NCBI RefSeq assembly: GCF_021462415.1
Contig: NZ_JAKEDS010000002.1
Coordinates: forward strand, 868,001-932,000
Reading direction: 5' to 3'
Length of the DNA stretch: 64,000 nucleotides
From: Rhodohalobacter sp. 614A
GTDB lineage: Bacteria > Bacteroidota > Rhodothermia > Balneolales > Balneolaceae
Position 1 is the first letter of the stretch; every line of letters begins with the position of its first letter. This document shows positions 9,005 to 17,546 of the stretch, piece by piece. Position numbers and translations under genes: made by a program. Below the pieces are notes generated by a model. That model was not told the origin of the DNA and ran no database searches. It saw only the letters and a program-made list of their open reading frames with translations.

Positions 9005-10333
9005 ATGCCGAAAGTTATTCAAAAGCTTCACGATTTTGCCAATCTCATTGATCCCGAAAAAAACCAAATCTTCAACATGTCTCATGAAGAGGCAGAAGAA
9101 ATTGTAGCAGGAGGAAACCCGGATGAAGTAAGAAAAATTGACGGGAGTTTCGCAATTGTTACCAAGCGGGATCAGCAGGTTCGAATGGCTCGTTCAATTG
9201 GTCGTCCAATGCGATATTTCATGGCTAAACAAGTGGATGGGCCACTGTTGGTTGTTGCCGAAAGAATAGATGATATTTACAACTACCTGAAAGAGCTTGA
9301 TCTTCATCATCAATTTAAGCCAGATTATACGCGAATGGTTCCCGCCCATTATGTTACCAAACTTGATGTGATTGGCTGCCCGGATCCGAATCCTGATTAC
9401 AAACGATATTTTACACCGAAGAGAAATCAGCTTTCCGGGAATTTGGACAAAATCGGAGAAGCCTATGTCAGCGCAATGGCTCATGAATGTGAAAAATGGC
9501 TGGATTCAATCCCTAAGGAAGAACCGATTGGTGTGCTGTTTTCCGGCGGAATTGATAGTGGTTCCGTTTTCCTGACTCTTTATGATTTATTGCTAAAAAG
9601 GGGAGAGTCACCCGCACGATTGAAAGCTTTTACACTTTCGATTAATCATGGCCCGGATGCATCCCAAGCTTACGAGTTTTTGGATTCGCTGGATTTAAGC
9701 ATGTTCCTTGAAGTTATTGAAGGAGAGGTCACCGACCTTGATTACAAGGAGACAATTCGGGTGATTGAAGACTATAAACAGCGTGATGTTGAAGCTGCGA
9801 CAACAGCACTAACGCTTTGCAAAAAAATCCGGGAGAAATATCCTGACTGGAAATATCTGGTTGATGGCGATGGGGGAGATGAAAATCTGAAAGCCTACCC
9901 GATTGAAGATAACCCGGAATTGACCATTCGGAGTGTTCTCAACAATCCACTGCTTTATCATGAAGGGTGGGGAGTCGACAAAATTAAACATTCGTTAACC
10001 TACAGTGGCGGACAAAGCCGAGGTAGTGTCCGGACGTATGCAACGGCTTCGCATTTCGGTTTTGAAGGTTTCAGTCCGTATTCGCTTCCAAATGTTATTG
10101 AGGTTTCAGAAGGAATTCCATTTATCCAACTTACAGATTGGAAGCATGAGGAGCTTTATGCCTTAAAAGGAGAAATTGTTCAGAGAGGAATAAAAGCTGC
10201 AACGGGCCTGGAGATGCCGGTATTTCCAAAGCGAAGAATGCAGCACGGTTCTGTTCAAATGGATGATTTCAGCAAGGTTTTTCCGGATGATGAAATGGTG
10301 TATCGCGATTATTTCCGGTCGCTTTATCACTAA
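9005..10333 (+). CDS. Asparagine synthase-related protein lacking the Cys nucleophile
   Basis: 442 residues, shorter than AsnB. Residues about 40-125 resemble the end of a class II glutaminase domain (IDGSFAIVTKRDQQVRMARSIGRPMRYF, compare the DGxFA...ARDRxGxKPLYY region of AsnB), but the family's N-terminal start with Cys2 is absent. Residues about 150-430 form the synthetase domain with the PP-loop SGGIDSGS (180-187) and DGDGGDENLK (287-296). ATP binding and adenylation chemistry are therefore plausible, while glutamine hydrolysis is not. Homologues with lost glutaminase function include beta-lactam synthetases and lasso peptide cyclases, but no precursor peptide or protease gene is nearby. 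It is convergent with the cupin gene, 1 bp away. Confidence 0.75.
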   Translation: MPKVIQKLHDFANLIDPEKNQIFNMSHEEAEEIVAGGNPDEVRKIDGSFAIVTKRDQQVRMARSIGRPMRYFMAKQVDGPLLVVAERIDDIYNYLKELDLHHQFKPDYTRMVPAHYVTKLDVIGCPDPNPDYKRYFTPKRNQLSGNLDKIGEAYVSAMAHECEKWLDSIPKEEPIGVLFSGGIDSGSVFLTLYDLLLKRGESPARLKAFTLSINHGPDASQAYEFLDSLDLSMFLEVIEGEVTDLDYKETIRVIEDYKQRDVEAATTALTLCKKIREKYPDWKYLVDGDGGDENLKAYPIEDNPELTIRSVLNNPLLYHEGWGVDKIKHSLTYSGGQSRGSVRTYATASHFGFEGFSPYSLPNVIEVSEGIPFIQLTDWKHEELYALKGEIVQRGIKAATGLEMPVFPKRRMQHGSVQMDDFSKVFPDDEMVYRDYFRSLYH

Positions 10334-10334
10334 T

Positions 10335-10679
10335 TTATTTTTCAGTTATGATGCGATCACCGTGACTTGGCGGAACCGAAATAACTAAAAATTCTACTGA
10401 TTTCTTTGAAGTGTTTTTAACCTGATGTAATACATTTGGCAACACATGAAGACCTTCATTGGTTTTAACTGAGAATACTTTTTCATCCATTTCAATAGTC
10501 AGGATGCCATCAAGAACATAGAAAAATTGTTCAGCTTCTTGATGATAATGCTCTGTTTCTTCTGAACCCGGAGGCATTAATTCCTGAATGATGCTAAGCC
10601 GATCGTTTTTTACAAAATGCCAGCCATCACAGGAATTTCCCCATTTGTAATGTTCTGAATTACCTTTGTTTATTTTCAT
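10335..10679 (-). CDS. Cupin domain protein
   Basis: 114-residue single-domain cupin. Motif 1 is clear (PPGSEETEHYHQEAEQFFYVLDG: two His, one Glu and the terminal Gly), and motif 2 lies near GLHVLPNVLHQVKN with its His. Such small cupins bind a metal and act as sugar-binding, isomerase or dioxygenase-like proteins. The role here is unknown. It lies 31 bp downstream of the Wzi-like gene on the same strand, so co-transcription is possible. Confidence 0.8.
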   Translation of the reverse strand: MKINKGNSEHYKWGNSCDGWHFVKNDRLSIIQELMPPGSEETEHYHQEAEQFFYVLDGILTIEMDEKVFSVKTNEGLHVLPNVLHQVKNTSKKSVEFLVISVPPSHGDRIITEK

Positions 10680-10710
10680 CTATCTGCAAAAAATTTTCAA
10701 ACATGCAGGT

Positions 10711-12189
10711 CTAATTGGACCAGATGATGCTGGTTAATACTCCAAACTGATCTCCAAAAAGCCGTCCGTTATCCAAGGCAGCTTCTATTCTGAGTGAAAT
10801 ATTCTCATTTGGAATTATCGGTAAAGGAAATTCCGCACCTGCCAGGATGGACCATTGCTCCAGCACTCGTCCGGGAAGAGTATCTACTGTATTTTCGCAA
10901 CGAATTCCGAACAACTCTTGCTCGCCTAAATTAGGAACCCGGTTATCACAGCGCTTGCCATAATTTCTGCTGTACGTAACTTTTCCAAACAGATCAAATG
11001 CCTCAAAATCAGATTCAACACCGATATGATGCGCTACAATCCGGTTGTTGAGAATTCCCAGATTTTCTTCATTCAGTTTAAATAATGGATTGCCAATCAT
11101 ACGGAATTGATAGGCCCATCCGGTTTTATAAATTCCATGATTATAGTAATTCTGATTGCCGCGATAGAGGTCAACACTGGGATCTGCATCAGGATTTAAC
11201 CTTCTCTCGCCACCCTGATTTTTTGTGTAAAGATATTCATACACAAAGTTGTCAATGGGGAAATTGAAATCTTCATCAAAATCGACAGAAATTCCGGTCA
11301 GAATATCATTCATATTCTTGAATTTCAGATCATACTTTGTTTCAATAGGAGCCTGTAGATAAATGTTTATATTCGTTTCCGGAAGTTCAATCAAAGAACC
11401 GAATGCCCACGTTCCAAGTTGATTTCCCAAAACATATGCCTGATCCTGTCCCGGAGTGGCTTCATCTCCGCTTTGAGCAAAGAAGATGTCAATAAAATCA
11501 GAAAAGCCACTTGGGATATCACCAACACTTGGATCCGGACTATTGCCCCCCCACAAAACATAATGAGCGAGTCCTCCATAAATATTTAAAACATGATCGC
11601 CCCCGAATTTAACATACCCGGCTTTTTCGTGAAGAAGTACATCATTTACATATCGTTCACTTCCCAGCCATCCATGGGAAATAAACCCTTGAATATGAAT
11701 AAAGTTATTTGTGAAAGGTATTGGTGTCCAATCAATTAAGCCAAATTTTAATTTTGGTATTGGAGTGGCGTTCGTGCTGATTCCAAGAGAGCCCATTCCC
11801 AAAGGATGATCATAAAGTGGGGAGGGATCAACAAACCTTCCACCGGCTAATTCCAAACCGTATCCCTGAATTTTAACATATCCCTGATTTAGTGAAACTG
11901 TGGACTGATCTCCAGGTCTTGCGATCAGACTGGCTCCATACAGAATGTCAATGTCTTCCCATTCATCGAATAAATTGTGGTATTGAAGCCTCGTTAGAAA
12001 CTGGCTCCCTTCCCTCGAATAGATTCCGTTCCTGTTGGAATCAAACCAAAAAGGAGTGTTGCTTTCAGAACTGATGATACCCGTTGTTTCGATTGAAAAT
12101 TGAGCCTGGATATCGTTGACAGTGAAAAGGGTAAGAAAAAATAGAACCGCTGTAAGGGTTGATATTATTCGTTTCACAAAAAAACTCAT
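10711..12189 (-). CDS. Wzi-like capsule assembly outer-membrane beta-barrel protein
   Basis: About 492 residues with a signal peptide (MSFFVKRIISTLTAVLFFLTLFTVNDIQAQ) and a beta-barrel-rich body. Features of the Wzi family include the early TPFWFDSNRNGIYS, AGGRFVDPSPLYDHPLGMGSLG and GWLGSERYVNDVLLHEKAGYVKFGG. E. coli Wzi is an outer-membrane lectin that anchors capsule; homologues in this phylum are assumed to handle surface polysaccharide. I start at ATG 12189 rather than the upstream TTG at 12216, because a perfect -7 box sits at 12214-12221 and transcription should begin between them. No other capsule gene is nearby. Confidence 0.8.
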   Translation of the reverse strand: MSFFVKRIISTLTAVLFFLTLFTVNDIQAQFSIETTGIISSESNTPFWFDSNRNGIYSREGSQFLTRLQYHNLFDEWEDIDILYGASLIARPGDQSTVSLNQGYVKIQGYGLELAGGRFVDPSPLYDHPLGMGSLGISTNATPIPKLKFGLIDWTPIPFTNNFIHIQGFISHGWLGSERYVNDVLLHEKAGYVKFGGDHVLNIYGGLAHYVLWGGNSPDPSVGDIPSGFSDFIDIFFAQSGDEATPGQDQAYVLGNQLGTWAFGSLIELPETNINIYLQAPIETKYDLKFKNMNDILTGISVDFDEDFNFPIDNFVYEYLYTKNQGGERRLNPDADPSVDLYRGNQNYYNHGIYKTGWAYQFRMIGNPLFKLNEENLGILNNRIVAHHIGVESDFEAFDLFGKVTYSRNYGKRCDNRVPNLGEQELFGIRCENTVDTLPGRVLEQWSILAGAEFPLPIIPNENISLRIEAALDNGRLFGDQFGVLTSIIWSN

Positions 12190-12213
12190 GTTTGAATGGA
12201 TGAAGTCGTAAAT

Positions 12214-12221
12214 CAAAGATA
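12214..12221 (-). promoter_or_regulatory. -7 box TATCTTTG upstream of the Wzi-like gene
   Basis: On the minus strand this reads TATCTTTG, an exact TAnnTTTG Bacteroidota -7 box. It lies about 25 bp upstream of the chosen ATG at 12189. No clear TTTG -33 box is visible at the usual distance. It supports the shorter start of the gene. Confidence 0.45.
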
Positions 12222-12321
12222 ATAAAAAACTGGTTGTTTACAGATGGATTCGTTTGCCAAAAGCAATCTAAAAATGGTATCATGATGATAGATTAATCTT
12301 TCTGAATACGTTTTCTCGATT

Positions 12322-13257
12322 TTGATTCGTCAGATAACCAATAAAACTGTTGAAAAATATCGTCCCCAAAAGGCGGAAGTTGATCATTCCATCCCTTACC
12401 TGTATTTAAATGAAAAGGAAGTTCAGAAGGATGGTACGGTTCAAGATGTAAATACCATTTTTCTGACAAACAGGGAGTGTCCGTTCAAATGTGTAATGTG
12501 TGATCTTTGGCGCCATACACTGGATAAGCCCACGCCAAAAGGAGCAATTCCGAGACAAATTGAGTATGCACTGGAAAGGTTGCCAAATGCGGACGTTGTG
12601 AAGTTGTATAATAGCGGCAATTTCTTTGATGGGAAAGCTATTCCCAGATACGATTACGAGAAAATTTCCGACTTACTTTCCGGTTATGATCACGTTATCG
12701 TTGAGAATCATCCAAGATTAATCGGATCATTCATTCCCAAGTTCAGAGATATGTTAAACAGTTCTTTGGAAATAGCGATGGGACTCGAAACCATTCATCC
12801 AAAGGTTCTTCCAAAGCTGAATAAGCAGATTACGAAAGAAGATTTTTTTGAAGCCACTCGTTTTTTAAATCAAGAGGAAATTGACGTACGGGCTTTTATT
12901 CTTTTAAATCCGCCTTTTTTAACGGATCCCAAAGAAAATATTGAATGGTGCTTAAAATCCGTTGAATTTGCATTTGATTCCGGTTGTACTGCCTGCTCTA
13001 TTATTCCTGTTCGGGACGGAAACGGAATTATGGAGGAGTTAAAAAAATCCGGAGATTATATTCCTCCAACACTTACAGCCCTTGAAACGGTGTTCGAGCG
13101 ATCTTTGCAAATGAATAACGGCAGGGTTTTCTGTGATGTTTGGGATCTCGAAAAATTTTCGGATTGTGATGTTTGTTTTGAACCCCGAAAAAAACGGTTA
13201 GAAAAGATGAATCTGTCACAGAACGTTTTGCCGGGAATCAATTGTGACTGTAATTGA
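12322..13257 (+). CDS. Radical SAM protein (CxxxCxxC), RaSEA-like/TIGR01210-type
   Basis: 311 residues. The 4Fe-4S/SAM motif is C-PFK-C-VM-C within NRECPFKCVMCDLW. Downstream are GNFFDGKAIPRYDYEKI, the GLETIHPKVLPKLNKQ strand (common in Elp3/RaSEA-type enzymes) and a C-terminal Cys-rich end (CDVC and CDCN) that might bind a second cluster or metal. The overall look is closest to the TIGR01210/archaeosine-synthase-partner type, but in bacteria the substrate is unknown. The start is TTG; no ATG precedes the cluster motif in frame. The next gene begins 14 bp later, so the pair is almost surely an operon. Confidence 0.75.
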   Translation: MIRQITNKTVEKYRPQKAEVDHSIPYLYLNEKEVQKDGTVQDVNTIFLTNRECPFKCVMCDLWRHTLDKPTPKGAIPRQIEYALERLPNADVVKLYNSGNFFDGKAIPRYDYEKISDLLSGYDHVIVENHPRLIGSFIPKFRDMLNSSLEIAMGLETIHPKVLPKLNKQITKEDFFEATRFLNQEEIDVRAFILLNPPFLTDPKENIEWCLKSVEFAFDSGCTACSIIPVRDGNGIMEELKKSGDYIPPTLTALETVFERSLQMNNGRVFCDVWDLEKFSDCDVCFEPRKKRLEKMNLSQNVLPGINCDCN

Positions 13258-13271
13258 AGTTACTGTTATAG

Positions 13272-14777
13272 ATGAAAAAGTTTGATTTTATGGTAGTTGG
13301 ATCAGGATTTTCCGGTTCAATTACAGCAATGGCCTTAAAGAATTCCGGGTACTCGGTGTGCCTGGTTGAAAAGGAAAAACATCCTCGGTTTGCTATTGGC
13401 GAATCTTCTACTCCGATTGCAGATATGATTTTGAGAGATCTGGCTGATCAGTATAATCTTCCAATTTTGAAGAAGCTGTCCAGGTACGGAGAATGGCAGA
13501 AGAATTATCCTGAAATTGTCTGCGGTTTGAAAAGGGGATTCAGTTATTATCAGCATAAAAATAGAGAGAAGTTTCATTCAGATGAAAATCATAGCAGGGA
13601 GTTACTTGTTGCTGCCAGCAAAAACGATCAAAATTCAGATACAAACTGGCTTCGAAGTGATGTGGATCACTTTTTGGTAAAGAACGCAGTTGAGACAGGA
13701 GTGACTTATTTTGATCAGACCGAAATTGATAAGCTCTCCAGAAATGCGAATGATAAAAAATGGTCGGTTTTCCTGGATTCATCCGGGGCGTTGGAAGAAA
13801 TTGAATGCAATTGGTTGATTGATGCCACAGGCGGACCCAATTTTTCAGCCAAATTCTTTAAAACTGAAAGCACTTCAACGGGTTTTGAGACTAATTCTTC
13901 CGCCATTTATTCTCATTTCAAACATGTTCCTCACTGGCTAAAACACCTCCATAATCACGGGTTTAAAACTTCTGACTATCCATATAACCCGGATTATTCA
14001 GCCCTTCACCACTTGATTGAAGAAGGGTGGATTTGGATGCTTCGGTTTAATAATGATTTGTTGAGTGCCGGGATTCTGTTGGATCATAATCACAATGAAT
14101 TGAATGCAGATATTGAGCCTGAGAAGCAGTGGAATACAATAATTGGAAAATATCCGTCCCTTAAAACTCTTTTTAAAGATGCTGAAATCGCTGAAATACC
14201 GAACCGTTATTTCGGAACACCACGGTTACAACGAAGATTGGATAAATTGTTCGGCAACGGCTGGGTGGTTTTGCCACATACAGCGGGTTTTGTAGATCCA
14301 CTTCACAGTACAGGAATTGCATTTACGCTGAGTGGAGTTGAGAAAATTTTAAAACTTTTCACTTCAAATTTGTCCGAAAAAGACCAAATAAAGTGCTTGG
14401 GAAATTATCAAGATAAAGTCTTTAATGAATTGTTCTTCATTGATTTATTGGTTTCTATTTCTTATAAAACAAGAAACCATTTTGACCTATTTTCTGCCTC
14501 CACAATGCTCTATTTTATTGCTTCTATTCGATATGAACAAAGTCGATTGAGAGGTGAAATTCCAGACACATTTTTGTGTGCAGGCGAGCCTGAAATCAGA
14601 GAATTGATTCAACAATCGTTCAATGAAATCAAATCATCGAATATGGATGCTATCTCAGATGGAGAGATTCAAAATCTTATTCAACGAATTCGCAAGCGAA
14701 TTGAACCCTACAATTCAGTTGGGCTTATGAACCCGGATCTGAAAAATATGTACAAACACACGGCTGTCGAGCTTTAA
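13272..14777 (+). CDS. Flavin-dependent halogenase-like FAD oxidoreductase
   Basis: 501 residues. The FAD-binding motif is VVGSGFSGS (8-16). RFAIGESSTP (39-48) is typical of tryptophan-halogenase-like proteins. GLKRGFSYY (85-93) places K87 where halogenases carry their catalytic Lys in a K-x-G-[IF]-x-[FY] context. GWIWMLRF (252-259) corresponds to the WxWxIP motif in altered form. FVDPLHSTG (340-348) fits the F-x-x-P-x-x-S-x-G halogenase motif. Together these suggest halogenation, though the IP of WxWxIP is replaced by LR and the family also holds non-halogenating monooxygenases. It needs reduced FAD from a partner reductase not encoded here. The radical SAM gene directly precedes it. Confidence 0.72.
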   Translation: MKKFDFMVVGSGFSGSITAMALKNSGYSVCLVEKEKHPRFAIGESSTPIADMILRDLADQYNLPILKKLSRYGEWQKNYPEIVCGLKRGFSYYQHKNREKFHSDENHSRELLVAASKNDQNSDTNWLRSDVDHFLVKNAVETGVTYFDQTEIDKLSRNANDKKWSVFLDSSGALEEIECNWLIDATGGPNFSAKFFKTESTSTGFETNSSAIYSHFKHVPHWLKHLHNHGFKTSDYPYNPDYSALHHLIEEGWIWMLRFNNDLLSAGILLDHNHNELNADIEPEKQWNTIIGKYPSLKTLFKDAEIAEIPNRYFGTPRLQRRLDKLFGNGWVVLPHTAGFVDPLHSTGIAFTLSGVEKILKLFTSNLSEKDQIKCLGNYQDKVFNELFFIDLLVSISYKTRNHFDLFSASTMLYFIASIRYEQSRLRGEIPDTFLCAGEPEIRELIQQSFNEIKSSNMDAISDGEIQNLIQRIRKRIEPYNSVGLMNPDLKNMYKHTAVEL

Positions 14778-14784
14778 GAGGTTT

Positions 14785-16554
14785 TTATCCCGCTCCACCT
14801 GAAGCCCCTCCGCCAGCCGCACCTGCCGAAGCCCCAACACCTCCGCCGGCACTGGAAAACGTTGAAGTACTGGTTGAGGCTAAAGTTGAAACCGTTGCCG
14901 CAACAGATGAAGGAGTATGAGACGAACCTTGCATCAAAATAATCCAGGTAAAAATGACCACATCATTGTCATCAGCAGATTTGACAACTGTTTCGATGTG
15001 ATGTTGTGAGAGACTTAAAGCCATGGCGTAAATAAAATGGCGATCAAGCATTTCCATTCGTATTGTACGTTTATCTGCATTCTTGAGTCCATCGCGATAG
15101 GCTTTCCATCGTTTGTACATTTCCTGGCCCTCCTTGGTTCTCCTTTGAATTCCAAAAGAGCCAACCATAAATAAAGCCGAAACAAACATTCCAATCAGTG
15201 CAAACTCATTTTCAGAAAGAATGAGCAGCGCTACAGAAGAAATGATCAAAATGGCCTGTGCTACGATATTTAGTAATACTCCTTTTTTACTTCCTTTATC
15301 AATCCAGTTTTTCTCATCGTAGACAGCCTTTACCTCCTTTTTCCATTCAGGAAACCACTTTGACATCTTGAATTCTCCCTCCTTAAAGAGTTCATCAAAT
15401 TTGTCATATCCATTTTCAATCTGGTTGTTCAGGTGATCTACAATCATCTTCTCCCAAGTTGGAAGAGAATCTTCGGGCTGAGGCTCAACCTTTCTTACTC
15501 TGAACTCGGTCGATTCTGATGAAAAAAATCCGTCTTTCTCTATTTTTTCTTCTTCAATAGTAAACCAGCCTCGGCGGGCGAGATCAAAAATGGTTGCCAC
15601 TAAATGCTGGCCGCTGGTAATATTATTTCCCATCAATTTGCCAATGATGGCGGGCGGAGTGGAATCAGGTATGAGGATGGTTTCCCGGTCAGAGATGGTT
15701 CTCGTTGGAAAACGCGTCCCATATTTTTTATAGAGTAGAATAAAAACAGCGATACTGAGAGCACAAATTAGAATAGTAATTTCAAGTGTAATCGAGTCAA
15801 AATATGCTTGTCTTTCAGCCTGCTGTTCTTTTTTCTGAACATAAGCAGCTTCATCATTTTGAATCCATTCTAACGATAAATTCGGATCCGTAACTGTGAC
15901 TGAATTCATGTCGAAAATGGAAGTGGGAAAGGCCGTACGAACCTGTAATGATTGATGTCTTGTTAGATCTTCAGCGGTAATAGTTAGTACGCCGGGTGTT
16001 TTATTGATTTTCGTTTTCTCTGCATCTGTACGCAGCCAGACATAGAGCGAATCAGTTGAAACGGCATGTGGAAACTGAATATTGATATCAAGATTCTCCG
16101 TTGATTTTTCCCGTCCTGAAGCAATGTAGTTCCAGAAGAATTCCGTCCAGTCTGGCCCAACCGACACTGCATCTGCCAGGTCGTAGGAGAGAGTGAATGT
16201 TCGATTGTCATCAAGAGCCTGGTAAAACCATTTGATAACAACGTCATTCCCATCCTCCGAAACGCTGAATGTTCCGGGTTGTTCATTATTCGTGTTGATG
16301 AAGCTCGAATCACCTTCGAAAACCTGGATATTCCGGATTTCAGAAAAACCGTTTTTGGGTAATCGATAATCTGCCCAACTAAATGAACCCATAAATTGAT
16401 AGGTTCTGTGTTCGTCAATATGAACAATTCCATTTTGTTGTATGGCTACATCTACCTGGATATCAGGAATCTCATAAGATTTATCCTGGGGAAAACCATT
16501 TTCAAACAGCAATAAGAGAAGGAAGATGAGGAATACTATTTTTTTAAGAATCAT
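14785..16554 (-). CDS. DUF2207 membrane protein
   Basis: 589 residues. A signal peptide (MILKKIVFLIFLLLLLFENGFPQ) leads to an extracytoplasmic beta domain (about 25-245) with the DUF2207 hallmarks IDEHRTYQFMGSFSWADYRLP and FTLSYDLADAVSVGPDWTEFFWN. A transmembrane helix follows (about 255-278), then a soluble segment and a pair of hydrophobic helices (about 425-465). The last 20 residues are almost all Gly, Ala and Ser, as is common in this family. Function unknown. It begins in the stop codon of the PfkB gene (4-bp overlap), which is upstream on the same strand. Confidence 0.85.
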   Translation of the reverse strand: MILKKIVFLIFLLLLLFENGFPQDKSYEIPDIQVDVAIQQNGIVHIDEHRTYQFMGSFSWADYRLPKNGFSEIRNIQVFEGDSSFINTNNEQPGTFSVSEDGNDVVIKWFYQALDDNRTFTLSYDLADAVSVGPDWTEFFWNYIASGREKSTENLDINIQFPHAVSTDSLYVWLRTDAEKTKINKTPGVLTITAEDLTRHQSLQVRTAFPTSIFDMNSVTVTDPNLSLEWIQNDEAAYVQKKEQQAERQAYFDSITLEITILICALSIAVFILLYKKYGTRFPTRTISDRETILIPDSTPPAIIGKLMGNNITSGQHLVATIFDLARRGWFTIEEEKIEKDGFFSSESTEFRVRKVEPQPEDSLPTWEKMIVDHLNNQIENGYDKFDELFKEGEFKMSKWFPEWKKEVKAVYDEKNWIDKGSKKGVLLNIVAQAILIISSVALLILSENEFALIGMFVSALFMVGSFGIQRRTKEGQEMYKRWKAYRDGLKNADKRTIRMEMLDRHFIYAMALSLSQHHIETVVKSADDNDVVIFTWIILMQGSSHTPSSVAATVSTLASTSTSTFSSAGGGVGASAGAAGGGASGGAG

Positions 16555-17420
16555 TGAATTTGTTCAAGAATTGAGTTTGAAATTTCGGGCATTCCACCTT
16601 TCTGCGATGCAACAAAAGCAGCATACTGATTGGAAAGAGCAAGGATTTTTGGGGCTGGAGTGTCCTTCAATTTCAGATATGTAAAACAGGCAAGAAACGC
16701 ATCGCCCACACCCACAAAATCCCCGTTTTCAGTAACAGGGAGGGCATCTTCATGAAAAAACCCCTCTGAAATAAACATTGAACTACCGTTTTTTCCTTCG
16801 GTCAACAAAACCGTTTTGGTTGGATTATTCTCAACTATTTCTTTCGCGAATTTTTTTGAGCCGTACCAGTCAGCCAGTGTTTTATATTCATGTTCGTTAA
16901 TCTTTATAATATCCGATTTTTTGATCAAGTTGAGAATCAGTTCTTTATCTATGAATGGAGGACGAAGATTGAGGTCAAAAACTTTAAGGCACGTATCCGG
17001 AACTGCTGCAAGCACTTTTTGAATGGTATTTCGTGAAACGTTATTTCGCTGCGATAAAGAAGCGAAACAGATAGCATCCAGCGAATCAATTTCCATTTTT
17101 AGCGAATCTGTGAGGGAGATATAATCCCATGCCGATGGTTTTTGGATTGTATATGTAGGTTCACCTTCTGCAAATGCAACAGTCACTATTCCGGTTGGAT
17201 GAACCCTGTCTTGTTGAATGTACCTGATGTCAATTTCTTTATTCTTGAGAAAACGAAGTAATTCAGAGCCTTTATTATCATCACCAACCCGGCTTAAAAG
17301 AAGTGAATCTGCTCCCAGACAATGAAGATGATAAGCGACATTTGCGGGTGAGCCTCCAGGCTTTTTATAATCGGGAAAAATGTCCCACAAAACTTCTCCA
17401 ATACTTAATGTTTTATACAT
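16551..17420 (-). CDS. PfkB family carbohydrate (fructokinase-like) kinase
   Basis: Sugar kinase of the ribokinase/PfkB fold. KKPGGSPANVAYHLHCLGADSLLLSRVGDDNKG carries the PfkB N-terminal signature, and GDFVGVGDAFLACF carries the anion hole and catalytic Asp, with GVGD in place of the usual GAGD. The fold and GEVLWDIFPDYKKPGG start match bacterial fructokinases. I start at ATG 17420 (MYKTLSIGEVLW), which is the family's normal beginning; the open frame extends 10 codons further upstream. It overlaps the DUF2207 gene by 4 bp and is divergent from the TIM-barrel lipoprotein gene. Confidence 0.88.
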   Translation of the reverse strand: MYKTLSIGEVLWDIFPDYKKPGGSPANVAYHLHCLGADSLLLSRVGDDNKGSELLRFLKNKEIDIRYIQQDRVHPTGIVTVAFAEGEPTYTIQKPSAWDYISLTDSLKMEIDSLDAICFASLSQRNNVSRNTIQKVLAAVPDTCLKVFDLNLRPPFIDKELILNLIKKSDIIKINEHEYKTLADWYGSKKFAKEIVENNPTKTVLLTEGKNGSSMFISEGFFHEDALPVTENGDFVGVGDAFLACFTYLKLKDTPAPKILALSNQYAAFVASQKGGMPEISNSILEQIQ

Positions 17421-17450
17421 AATTTTTTTGTTATGATAAAAATACAACAC

Positions 17451-17472
17451 CTCATATATGATAGAATATGAG
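17451..17472. repeat. Inverted repeat, candidate operator
   Basis: CTCATAT (17451-17457) and ATATGAG (17466-17472) form perfect 7-bp arms around an 8-bp spacer. The site lies 30 bp upstream of the PfkB start and about 28 bp upstream of the -33 box of the divergent isomerase gene. This fits an operator for a regulator of both transcripts, but no regulator gene is adjacent. Confidence 0.35.
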
Positions 17473-17499
17473 TGTTTTTTGAAAAAAAGTTAAATCTAC

Positions 17500-17529
17500 T
17501 TTGAGAGTTTAATCTTTGTTGTATTTTTG
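17500..17529 (+). promoter_or_regulatory. Bacteroidota-type promoter of the TIM-barrel/GMC unit
   Basis: TTTG (17500-17503), an 18-bp spacer, and TATTTTTG (17522-17529) match the -33 TTTG / -7 TAnnTTTG pattern of Bacteroidota. The ATG follows at 17547, giving a short leader of about 10 nt. This is the clearest promoter in the window. Confidence 0.6.
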
Positions 17530-17546
17530 TGTGATCAATTAACTAA

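Noticed and set aside
9005-10679. Lasso peptide or beta-lactam gene cluster around the synthetase-like gene
   Set aside because: No precursor peptide, B-protein protease or carrier genes nearby; neighbours are a cupin and a Wzi-like barrel.
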